Origin: an uncultured Lachnospiraceae bacterium
GTDB taxonomy: Bacteria > Bacillota > Clostridia > Lachnospirales > Lachnospiraceae
Assembly (NCBI GenBank): GCA_947564645.1
Contig: CANOCU010000010.1
Span: 1-64,000 of the forward strand
Direction of reading: 5' to 3'
DNA: 64,000 bases
This document shows positions 36,293 through 43,284 of this stretch, one piece after another. The notes under the pieces are model-generated. The model had not been told where the DNA came from, did no database searches, and worked only from the letters and a program-made list of their open reading frames with translations. The position numbers and the translations under genes are program-made. Every line of letters starts with the position of its first letter. Within the stretch, counting starts at the first letter, position 1.

Positions 36293-37189
36293 TTATAACA
36301 ATTTATATTTTAAAATTTCCTCTGCATTACCGCCTGCGACCTTTTCAGACTGCTCCTCCGGAACCTGATACTTCAGATACCCCTGCTCCTTAGCCCAGTC
36401 ATTATATTTGTCTCCTTTAAACTTATGATCCAGTTTTTCCAATAATTCCTCATCAAGCTGCATACAAGTAGAGATCATATCGTCTAATTCTGCGATACCT
36501 CGTGAGATCATGTTGGTATATCGAATCAAAAATTTATTATTTTTAAAATACGGATAGCGTACTCTGTGATCAAACTCCCCATATACTTCTTCCGCCAGAG
36601 TCCGTACCTGTATTTCAGCATAGTACGTCCCATATTGAACGATATAATGCTGCGATCGATATCCCTTGATCGTGTAGTTTACATCGATTCTTTTTTCATC
36701 AAATATTTTTCTGTCACCATAGCACACATAGGCTTTCGGCGTAGCATCGTAAAACTGATCAAATAATGCGCAGATAAGATCATGCGCTTCTTCCCATCCC
36801 TCTTTTTTTACAACAATAATTCGAATACCGATCAAGTCTTTCAAAATTTCTTTGTAGTTATCGGCATCTATATTCCGATACTTCTGGCTGTCTTCCTCTC
36901 CGACTTTTCGGATGATCTTTTCAATAACATGTTCCGGCTCTTTCGCCCGTCCATAGATGACATGTATATCATTGCCCGGCTGCAACCTGCCAGCTTCCTT
37001 ATCCTTTCTTATATCCTTCCTCTTTTGAGTAAGCTCTTCGACCAACCGGCCTGACAGATCCTGAAGCACCGGATACGCATTCTTACTATAATCCAAATAA
37101 ATCTCTACTAACCGCTGCCATTCCAAACCGGATCTGTCAAATATTCGTTGTAGATTATATTCCCTTAAAAATCGTTCTCGACTCAGCAT
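36293..37189 (-). CDS. RelA/SpoT-domain (p)ppGpp synthetase-like protein
   Basis: 298-residue protein with a RelA/SpoT nucleotidyltransferase domain at about residues 75-215: VIYGRAKEPEHVIEKI, DLIGIRIIV (Asp118, metal site), GYRSQH (176-181, substrate loop), AEIQVRT (Glu192) and the following EFDHRVRY. There is no HD hydrolase, TGS or ACT domain, so it is a synthetase-only form with an N-terminal helical part (1-70) and a 70-residue C-terminal extension. This fits small alarmone synthetases, including toxic variants (toxSAS) that pair with a neighbouring antitoxin. It has its own strong promoter and two small unknown genes downstream. Product nucleotide unknown. Confidence 0.85.
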   Translation of the reverse strand: MLSRERFLREYNLQRIFDRSGLEWQRLVEIYLDYSKNAYPVLQDLSGRLVEELTQKRKDIRKDKEAGRLQPGNDIHVIYGRAKEPEHVIEKIIRKVGEEDSQKYRNIDADNYKEILKDLIGIRIIVVKKEGWEEAHDLICALFDQFYDATPKAYVCYGDRKIFDEKRIDVNYTIKGYRSQHYIVQYGTYYAEIQVRTLAEEVYGEFDHRVRYPYFKNNKFLIRYTNMISRGIAELDDMISTCMQLDEELLEKLDHKFKGDKYNDWAKEQGYLKYQVPEEQSEKVAGGNAEEILKYKLL

Positions 37190-37243
37190 TCCTCTTGTGT
37201 ACCTTCTTACATCTTGTCCGAATTTTCTGTTCGCTATTCGCTT

Positions 37244-37272
37244 ATTATACTAGTTATTGCGTTTCATTGCAA
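37244..37272 (-). promoter_or_regulatory. Strong promoter of the RelA/SpoT-domain gene
   Basis: Minus strand TTGCAA (37267-37272), 17-base spacer, TATAAT (37244-37249): an almost perfect sigma-A promoter, 55 bases before the ATG. It makes the three-gene island an independent transcription unit. Confidence 0.82.
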
Positions 37273-37283
37273 GCGCCAGAATT

Positions 37284-38357
37284 CTATATCTGCTCATTCT
37301 GCCGGTGCAGTTTGGGCGCTTCGTACCTATCCATAAAATCCTCACCAAGAAATAGCACTTCATCCGCGCAGGTGATCCCGTCTGGCACCGTAAATACCGA
37401 TACCACTCGTCGAAACCGCAGTCCCGGTATAAAATTCAATATTTCCATCGGGAACATCCCGCTTAACACGATATACCCGGCAAATTCCTTCCCGTAGTCC
37501 AGCACATCTCTCGGATGCGGCTTGATCAGGATCTGTCCCTGTCTGCCGTCGATCTGACCATATTCCTCGATGATATCCGCAAAGATCTGTCTCCTTACCT
37601 TCAGGTCGCAAAGCGGTTCCGAAAGCACCAGTATCTTGTCTCTGGCTCCACACCTAAGCTTCTTTAGCAGTTCGTCCAGGTCTTCAATAAAAAGACGGAT
37701 CAGAATATCCTTGTCGCCTTCCGTCAGCCGCTCCGTCAGCTTTGCCCGCGGCTCCTCGATATACTTTTTGCAAGGGTAGGGCACGACGCTTTTATCATTG
37801 ATCTCCATATCAAGGCAGTACTTGCTGTATCCGTTCTGAATAAAGATCAGATTATGGGCCGCCATCCACGCCTTCAGGCCGAAGTGTCCCCGATTATCAT
37901 AGCGGGCCGTATCATAATACTGAATACAGTTCAGACCGTCTTCCAACGCATGATACGCTATCTTCGCATAGTTCAGATAATATCCGATCGGATCAGAGTC
38001 GCAGAACACATAGATATCCCGATACTGTCTGAAATCTACCGGCACATAGGGTTCTTCCAGTCTGCCCAGCATTTTCGTATATTTCATGCGGGAAAGCATG
38101 TTTAAGAGCAGATTCCCCTTGTCTGTATGATACTTCTGCAGCTCAGGAAAAAAGCGATCCACTTTCTCGTCAAATAACACCGTCTCCTCAAAAAGCGGAC
38201 AGTCCTTCGCACGCTCTTTCAGATTGCCGAAATCATTCGACATCGTACTGAGCACCAGGGTTGCCATTCCCTGTTTCTGTGCCGGGAGCGCAAGCTCTTT
38301 CAGGCAGGCGACATACACATGATAATAGGTATGACATACATAGATTCTTTCTTTCAT
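37284..38357 (-). CDS. GT52-like glycosyltransferase, candidate nonulosonic acid transferase
   Basis: 357-residue protein with the layout of GT52, the family of lipooligosaccharide alpha-2,3-sialyltransferases: an N-terminal strand YVCHTYYHVYVACL, an acidic FCDSDPIGYYLNYAK segment and the CMP-binding HP motif in ILIKPHPRDVLDYG, then VLSGMFPMEILNF. It is divergent to the decarboxylase/pseI pair, and the window encodes a CMP-pseudaminic acid route, so transfer of pseudaminic acid or a related nonulosonic acid is likely. Own promoter and shared motif upstream. ATG with AAAGGAG. Confidence 0.78.
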   Translation of the reverse strand: MKERIYVCHTYYHVYVACLKELALPAQKQGMATLVLSTMSNDFGNLKERAKDCPLFEETVLFDEKVDRFFPELQKYHTDKGNLLLNMLSRMKYTKMLGRLEEPYVPVDFRQYRDIYVFCDSDPIGYYLNYAKIAYHALEDGLNCIQYYDTARYDNRGHFGLKAWMAAHNLIFIQNGYSKYCLDMEINDKSVVPYPCKKYIEEPRAKLTERLTEGDKDILIRLFIEDLDELLKKLRCGARDKILVLSEPLCDLKVRRQIFADIIEEYGQIDGRQGQILIKPHPRDVLDYGKEFAGYIVLSGMFPMEILNFIPGLRFRRVVSVFTVPDGITCADEVLFLGEDFMDRYEAPKLHRQNEQI

Positions 38358-38439
38358 AACCCGCTCCTTTATCCTTTCCTGCGTATCAAAACGGTTCCCC
38401 GGGATCCCGTTCTCAGTAACAGTCAGCCTTTGGCTTTCC

Positions 38440-38458
38440 TGTTATGTCGTTTACTATA
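38440..38458 (-). promoter_or_regulatory. Shared motif upstream of the GT52 gene
   Basis: The 19 bases TGTTATGTCGTTTACTATA recur identically at 43098-43116 upstream of pseF. They begin eight bases after the -10 hexamer of the GT52 promoter, an operator-like position. Related copies are at 38700-38734 and 63913-63928. Confidence 0.62.
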
Positions 38459-38465
38459 TGTTATC

Positions 38466-38494
38466 ACTATAGCACGCCTGCCGTCCCTTGCCAA
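38466..38494 (-). promoter_or_regulatory. Promoter of the GT52 gene
   Basis: Minus strand TTGGCA (38489-38494), 17-base spacer, TATAGT (38466-38471), 109 bases before the ATG. The shared motif begins eight bases downstream of the -10 element. Confidence 0.65.
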
Positions 38495-38500
38495 GTCAAC

Positions 38501-38675
38501 ACCCCCGCCGCAAAGCAATGATTAAGCTCCGCTTAATCAGGCATCAAATTTGAAACGCCCCAAGGGGCGGGGTATGTGACCCTCGCGGCATTCGCCAAAT
38601 GTCTGCTTCGCATCCGATTGGCTCATTGCTCGCGGGAATCAAAAAATCCGCATTGTACAACGGTTCAAAATGCGG
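38501..38675. repeat. Cluster of inverted repeats, structured intergenic element
   Basis: Four hairpins in a row: GATTAAGC/GCTTAATC (38520-38538), CGCCCC/GGGGCG with a two-base loop (38556-38569), a long imperfect stem from CTCGCGGCATTCGCCAA to TTGGCTCATTGCTCGCG (38581-38635), and CCGCATT/AATGCGG (38648-38675). The GC-rich, palindromic character is unlike the flanking promoters. It resembles a REP-type or other mobile palindromic element. Confidence 0.6.
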
Positions 38676-38681
38676 TAAGAT
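38653..38681 (+). promoter_or_regulatory. Promoter of the decarboxylase-pseI unit
   Basis: Plus strand TTGTAC (38653-38658), 17-base spacer, TAAGAT (38676-38681), 74 bases before the chosen ATG. The -35 lies in the loop of the last hairpin of the repeat cluster, and the two-armed motif lies about 20 bases downstream. Confidence 0.58.
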
Positions 38682-38699
38682 TACAGATAAACATGAAAG

Positions 38700-38734
38700 T
38701 ATAGTCAACGACATTGGAACTGTCGCTAACTATG
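38700..38734 (+). promoter_or_regulatory. Palindromic operator-like form of the shared motif
   Basis: TATAGTCAACGACA (38700-38713) and TGTCGCTAACTATG (38721-38734) form an inverted repeat matching at 11 of 14 positions with a 7-base centre. The left arm is the motif found singly at 38443, 43101 and 63913. Placed between promoter and start codon, it looks like a dimer-binding repressor site. Confidence 0.62.
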
Positions 38735-38754
38735 AGAACAGGAGACGATCAGAT

Positions 38755-39981
38755 ATGGACAACGCACCGTCAAACTATCCTTTTTACAGGATCAGGGAAA
38801 AAGAACTGCGATACGACATCAACCTTCTTCGGGATTCTCTCACAGACAACTGGGGGAACTTTGTCATGGGATATTCCTTCAAGACCAACTCACTGCCCTG
38901 GCTTCTTACCTATCTCCTAAAGGAGGGTTTCTACGCAGAGGTGGTATCCGCCGAAGAATATGACCTGGCTCACCGCCTCGGTTATCATGGCAGTCAGATC
39001 ATCTATAACGGTCCGATCAAAGACAAGAAGATCTTCGAGGCAGTTCTGATCGCCGGCGGCTATGTGAATCTGGACTCCTCCCAGGAGCTTGTCTGGATCG
39101 AAGAACTCAGTAAGCTCTATCCGGCTCACCAATTTTGTGTAGGGCTGCGGGTCAACTGTGATATCGCCTCCCTCTGCCCGGATGAGGAACTGGTGGAATC
39201 GGAAGGCGGCCGTTTCGGATACTGCTATGAAAACGGCGTCTTACAAGATACCATTCACCGTCTGATGCACCTGCCGAATGTACGGGTAGCCGGACTCCAT
39301 CTCCACTCTTCCACCCAGTCCAGAACCGTACAGGTTTACGGCGCGCTTGCCGGTATGGCCGTGCGGATCGCACGGGAATATGGCCTTACCCTCTCCTACG
39401 TCGACATGGGCGGTGGTTATTTCGGCGGACGGGATGACAAACCGGATTACCGCGATTATTTCCGGGAAATCTGTGCGGTGCTGGGAACCTTTTTTGACCC
39501 GCAAAAGACTACCCTGATCGCCGAACCGGGCGTCTCCCTGATCTCCCGTGCCACCACCTTCGAAACACAGGTTCTGGATGTCAAGGATATCCGCGGCCGT
39601 AAGTTCGTCGTCACGGACGGCAGCCGTGTAAACTTAAACCCTCTCGTCACAAGACATGTTTATCCGCATCATATCGAATACTGCAGCGACAGCAGCATAA
39701 GAGCAAAAGAAAAGACCCAGTGGGTCTGCGGCGCCACCTGCATGGAATATGACAGGCTCTTTGAGATCGTGGAGGATACCGCCCTTGCCGTGGGAGATAA
39801 GATCATTTATGACACGGCCGGCGGTTACACCATGTGCTTAAATCCGCTTTTCATCCATTATTTTCCCTCCGTGGTCATCGAGAAGGAAGACGGAAGTTTC
39901 TTTACCGCCAGGAAGCCCTGGGGGAATGACGAATATCTGCAGAAAAATTATATTGAAAAAGAAGAAAAGGAGCGACCATGA
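38755..39981 (+). CDS. Fold-III PLP-dependent decarboxylase-like protein (LysA/ornithine decarboxylase family)
   Basis: 408-residue alanine-racemase-fold enzyme. The PLP lysine is in YSFKTNSLPWLL. HLHSSTQSRT, DMGGGYFGG and IAEPG follow in the barrel, and the C-terminal beta domain has the specificity-loop cysteine and acidic residues in VCGATCMEYDRLF. Members decarboxylate diaminopimelate, ornithine, arginine or carboxynorspermidine, and a few act on other amino acids. It is coupled to pseI (4-base overlap), so it probably supplies an amine or amino acid for the nonulosonic acid branch; the substrate cannot be read. The open frame extends 52 codons upstream through the repeat cluster, but the ATG at 38755 with AGGAG is preferred. 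Confidence 0.85.
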   Translation: MDNAPSNYPFYRIREKELRYDINLLRDSLTDNWGNFVMGYSFKTNSLPWLLTYLLKEGFYAEVVSAEEYDLAHRLGYHGSQIIYNGPIKDKKIFEAVLIAGGYVNLDSSQELVWIEELSKLYPAHQFCVGLRVNCDIASLCPDEELVESEGGRFGYCYENGVLQDTIHRLMHLPNVRVAGLHLHSSTQSRTVQVYGALAGMAVRIAREYGLTLSYVDMGGGYFGGRDDKPDYRDYFREICAVLGTFFDPQKTTLIAEPGVSLISRATTFETQVLDVKDIRGRKFVVTDGSRVNLNPLVTRHVYPHHIEYCSDSSIRAKEKTQWVCGATCMEYDRLFEIVEDTALAVGDKIIYDTAGGYTMCLNPLFIHYFPSVVIEKEDGSFFTARKPWGNDEYLQKNYIEKEEKERP

Positions 39982-41030
39982 ATAAATCATTTCAGATAGG
40001 AACCAGAACCATCTCCGCCGATTCCCCCGTCTTTATCGTGGCGGAGATTTCGGCTAACCACAACCAGGACTATAACCGGGCCGTAGAGATCATCCATGCG
40101 GCCAAAGAAGCCGGCGCAGACGCGGTCAAGCTGCAGACTTACACCGCTGATTCCATCACTCTGGACTGCGATGACGAGTGTTTCCAGATCAACGAGGGAA
40201 CGATCTGGGACGGCACTACGCTCTACAGGCTCTATCAGGAGGCCTATACTCCCTGGGAATGGCAGCCCAAACTGAAAGAGGAAGCCAACCGGCTGGGAAT
40301 GGAATGCTTCTCCTCCCCCTTTGATCTTACCTCTGTCGATTTTCTGGAAGAAATGAAGGTCCCCGCCTACAAGATCGCTTCCTACGAGATCAACGATATT
40401 CCCATGATCCGCAAGATCGCACGGCTGCACAAACCCATGATCTTCGCCACGGGCATCGCCTATCCGGAAGATATTGAGCGGGCGCTTGCCGTCTGCAGGC
40501 AGGAAGGGAACGAGGACGTAATTCTGTTAAAATGCGTCTCCTCCTACCCCACCCCTTATGAGGCCGTAAACTTGAATGTAATACCGACACTGGCCAGAAC
40601 CTACGACTGTCTGACCGGCATCTCCGACCACACCCTGGGAACCATCGTCTCCGCAGGTGCAGTTCCGCTTGGCGCTAAAATGGTGGAGAAGCATCTTACC
40701 CTGCGGCGCGCAGACGGCGGCCCGGACGGTGCTTTCTCCATGGAGCCGGAAGAATTTCGCCAGATGGTCGAACAGATCCGCATCCTGGAAAAGGCGCTCG
40801 GCAGCAACGAATATACGCTGACCGATGCCCAGAAGCTGGAGCACGAGGGATCCCGCTCCCTTTTCGTCGTGGAAGATATCCCGGCAGGGGCCGTCCTCTC
40901 CCCCGGCAACATCCGCTCCATCCGTCCCGGCAACGGGCTTCATACCATGTATTATGAAGAAGTGCTAGGCAAGAAGGCAAAGCGGTTTCTGAAGAAAGGG
41001 ACCCCGCTTTCCTGGGAACTGATCGACTGA
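39978..41030 (+). CDS. pseI: Pseudaminic acid synthase, PseI (NeuB family)
   Basis: 350-residue NeuB-family enzyme that condenses a 6-deoxy-diacetamido sugar with phosphoenolpyruvate. The barrel domain shows VAEISANHNQD, AVKLQTYTAD, the PseI-typical YTPWEWQPKL, CFSSPFDLTSVDFLE, GISDHTLG and EKHLTLRRADGGPDGAFS. A C-terminal SAF domain (about 285-350) includes RSLFVVEDIPAG. The YTPWEW and RADGGPD elements separate PseI from NeuB and LegI. The start overlaps the decarboxylase stop (ATGA), and it converges on the ATP-grasp gene 14 bases away. Confidence 0.92.
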   Translation: MNKSFQIGTRTISADSPVFIVAEISANHNQDYNRAVEIIHAAKEAGADAVKLQTYTADSITLDCDDECFQINEGTIWDGTTLYRLYQEAYTPWEWQPKLKEEANRLGMECFSSPFDLTSVDFLEEMKVPAYKIASYEINDIPMIRKIARLHKPMIFATGIAYPEDIERALAVCRQEGNEDVILLKCVSSYPTPYEAVNLNVIPTLARTYDCLTGISDHTLGTIVSAGAVPLGAKMVEKHLTLRRADGGPDGAFSMEPEEFRQMVEQIRILEKALGSNEYTLTDAQKLEHEGSRSLFVVEDIPAGAVLSPGNIRSIRPGNGLHTMYYEEVLGKKAKRFLKKGTPLSWELID

Positions 41031-41044
41031 CAGAACTTTGTGCA

Positions 41045-42301
41045 TCACGCCAACCGAAACAGCGCTTTTACCCTGCACACCTTCTCCGGCAGTTCCTTTT
41101 CCCGGCCCTCCAGAATAAAATAACCTCTTCCCATAAGAGAATGACCGTCCGACACCGGCGGCAATTCCTCTCCATCCCTGATACGGCAGTTCCAGCCGAT
41201 CAGGGACGGTTCTTTCTGCCGTACCTGCTCCCGCGTCGGCACACTTATCACTTTACCCTGCATATCAAAATAGTGAATCAACGCCGGTCTGGTCGCTTCC
41301 GGCGTAAAATTCCACGCCCGCCCCATCCGATAGTTGATATATTCCCGGGCCATATCGATGCCCGTGCATAGCGGCGTAAACAGATTATGCAGATTATGTC
41401 CCGACGGCCTGGCCGACAATTCTATCACGAAAGGTCCCTCTGCACTTCGGATCAAATCCGCATGGAGCAGGCATTCATCAAGCTCCAGGCAGCTTACGAC
41501 CGCCTTCATATATTCCAACGCCTGCCGCCAGAATCCGTCTTCCGGCCGGACCGACAAATATCCCACTGCCTGTCTGGTCGGAGGCGGCGTATTCTCCTTC
41601 TTCCGCAGCAGAATCATATGAAACCGGCCGCCGGCCACGGCGCCGTCCACACCATATTCTTCCCCGGAAACACACTCCTCAAGCACATATTCTTCCGCAC
41701 CTGGCCGTGCCCCTACACGCTGCCTGCAAGTATCCTGTCCCAACTTCCTGCTCTTTTCCCATTCCTCCTGCAGCACGCTCAGCTCCCCGACCGTCTCTCC
41801 TTCCTTCTCCAGCATCCGGATCCCTCGGCTGCCGGAGCCGAATCTGGGCTTCAGGATTGCCGGATAGGTAAGAGGCAGACTGCCGTCTAAGAGCTTCTTT
41901 CTGATCTCGTCCGGACAGGCTCCGTCCGCTCCGCCCACCGCATAACAATGACTGTTCCGCAGATTCTGCTCCTGCAGTCTTAGGTGGAACCGGTATTTGT
42001 CCGTGCACAAAACCGCCATCCGTCTGCTGATCCCCGGAAGCCCCAGCGCATCATTGACCGCCCCGATCGTGGTAAGATACCTGCCGATCGGTACCGTGAG
42101 CACGAAATCCGCCCTCTCCTTTCTCACGGTCTCTATAACGGCCTTCTCGTCAGAAATATCCACTACCAGTCCCCTGTCAGCCGCCTGCAATCCTTCCGCA
42201 GCCGGATTTCCGTCCAAAGCCGTCACGTACAGCCCGCTGTCACGGGCTTCTTTTATGGTATGAAGCGCCTCACTGCTGGCGCCGATGATCACTGCTTTCA
42301 C
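41045..42301 (-). CDS. ATP-grasp ligase downstream of pseF
   Basis: 418-residue ATP-grasp protein: N-terminal Rossmann-like domain (VIIGASSEALHTIKEA), core with YPAILKPRFGSGSRGI, EEYVLEECVSGEEYGVDGAV and the metal-binding FVIELSARPSGHNLHN, then a C-terminal extension of about 100 residues. It begins with GTG, preceded by GGGAGGG. It follows pseF on the same strand after an 81-base gap. An amino-acid or other acyl addition to the nonulosonic acid or to its precursor is a possible role. It differs clearly from the first ATP-grasp protein (15792) in length and sequence. Confidence 0.82.
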   Translation of the reverse strand: MKAVIIGASSEALHTIKEARDSGLYVTALDGNPAAEGLQAADRGLVVDISDEKAVIETVRKERADFVLTVPIGRYLTTIGAVNDALGLPGISRRMAVLCTDKYRFHLRLQEQNLRNSHCYAVGGADGACPDEIRKKLLDGSLPLTYPAILKPRFGSGSRGIRMLEKEGETVGELSVLQEEWEKSRKLGQDTCRQRVGARPGAEEYVLEECVSGEEYGVDGAVAGGRFHMILLRKKENTPPPTRQAVGYLSVRPEDGFWRQALEYMKAVVSCLELDECLLHADLIRSAEGPFVIELSARPSGHNLHNLFTPLCTGIDMAREYINYRMGRAWNFTPEATRPALIHYFDMQGKVISVPTREQVRQKEPSLIGWNCRIRDGEELPPVSDGHSLMGRGYFILEGREKELPEKVCRVKALFRLA

Positions 42302-42382
42302 TTTACCCTCCCTGCCAGAGCGGCCCGTTGCGATTATAACATATCCAAACCGTTGCTCTTACTGTTATTCCTCCTGCAGCCT

Positions 42383-43075
42383 TCAACGCCTGCCAATCAT
42401 CTTCCGGTATTTCAGCTCCGCAATCTCCCAGTCATCCTGATTATCGATGTCCTGCACTTCAAGTTCGCTCATGATCATCGGCACCATATGCGGCAGATCC
42501 GTCGTCTTATACTCCATGAACGGTGCCGTCTTACAGCAGTAGAACTGTCCGCAGTCATGATAATAGGGTTCTAAGTCCTGAGAACGCGTCCGGGCATGTT
42601 CCGGCCACTTCATGCGCAGCTCTCCCGCCTCATTTAAAACCATACACCGCTGCGGCGGAAAAGAAAAGGCTACCACCGGCATAACAGAATCCGCCTCCTT
42701 TAGCATCCCCATGGCTGTCCGCAGCTTCTGTGCCGTCACAAAAGGCGCCGTGGGATAGATACAACAGAACGTATCAAACTCCCTGCCCTGCCCGCGGTAT
42801 GCCAGCAGAACCTCCATCAGTACGTCATCCGTACCTGCATAGTCTCCTGCATTCGCACCGCTTCGCATAAAGGGCACCCGTGCTCCGGCAGCCCGCGCGA
42901 TTTTGGCAATCTCCTCATCGTCCGTGGATACCATAACCTCCTCAAACATCCCCGACTGCAATGCCGCCTCAATAGAATACTCAATAATCGGTTTCCCGCA
43001 AAATTCTTTGATGTTCTTACGCGGAATCCGTTTGCTGCCGCCTCTGGCGGTAATGATCGCTACCGATGCACTCAT
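42383..43075 (-). CDS. pseF: Pseudaminic acid cytidylyltransferase, PseF
   Basis: 230-residue CMP-sugar synthetase. The nucleotide-binding start AIITARGGSKRIPRKNIKEFCGKP, VSTDDEEIAKIA, the CIYPTAPFVT strand and PYYHDCGQFYCC are the PseF forms of the NeuA family (the last differs from NeuA and LegF). It activates pseudaminic acid with CTP for transfer by the GT52-like or another transferase. AAGGAG before the ATG; the shared motif lies 26 bases upstream. It is followed by the ATP-grasp gene. Confidence 0.92.
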   Translation of the reverse strand: MSASVAIITARGGSKRIPRKNIKEFCGKPIIEYSIEAALQSGMFEEVMVSTDDEEIAKIARAAGARVPFMRSGANAGDYAGTDDVLMEVLLAYRGQGREFDTFCCIYPTAPFVTAQKLRTAMGMLKEADSVMPVVAFSFPPQRCMVLNEAGELRMKWPEHARTRSQDLEPYYHDCGQFYCCKTAPFMEYKTTDLPHMVPMIMSELEVQDIDNQDDWEIAELKYRKMIGRR

Positions 43076-43097
43076 ACTGATTCTCCTTATAACAATT

Positions 43098-43116
43098 TGT
43101 TATGTCGTTTACTATA
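43098..43116 (-). promoter_or_regulatory. Shared motif upstream of pseF
   Basis: Identical 19-base copy (TGTTATGTCGTTTACTATA on the plus strand) of the site at 38440-38458. On the minus strand TGG-TATATT (43116-43124), an extended -10 form, touches the motif, so the site covers the transcription start of pseF. A small palindrome ATAACAATTTGTTAT overlaps its distal end. Confidence 0.62.
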
Positions 43117-43284
43117 ATATACCACAGTTATTGCGAGAAAACCATTCCCTCGAACCTTTTCATCCTAATCTCCATCTATTACAAAAATGTAATGTAATCG
43201 TCATCTTACTGAAAGGTTTGCATGTTATTCTTTTATGGTAAATTCCAATACAAAAGTAATGTCAAATTAAGCATGGAGGTATCA

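Larger units (their letters stand above)
38358..38754. other. 397-bp divergent intergenic region
   Basis: Between the GT52 gene (minus) and the decarboxylase gene (plus). From left to right it holds: the motif at 38443-38458; the minus-strand promoter 38466-38494; a run of inverted repeats (38520-38538, 38556-38569, 38581-38635, 38648-38675); the plus-strand promoter 38653-38681; and a two-armed copy of the motif at 38700-38734. No credible gene is seen. Confidence 0.75.

Noticed and set aside
36293..37189. Bifunctional Rel synthetase/hydrolase
   Set aside because: No HD hydrolase, TGS or ACT domain; only the synthetase domain is present and the protein is less than half the length.
38599..38754. 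N-terminal extension of the decarboxylase
   Set aside because: It would translate through the hairpin cluster, the promoter and the operator-like palindrome. The ATG at 38755 has a ribosome site, and the protein family starts there.
41031..41044. Terminator between the convergent pseI and ATP-grasp genes
   Set aside because: Only 14 bases separate the stops and no stem with U-tract is visible on either strand.
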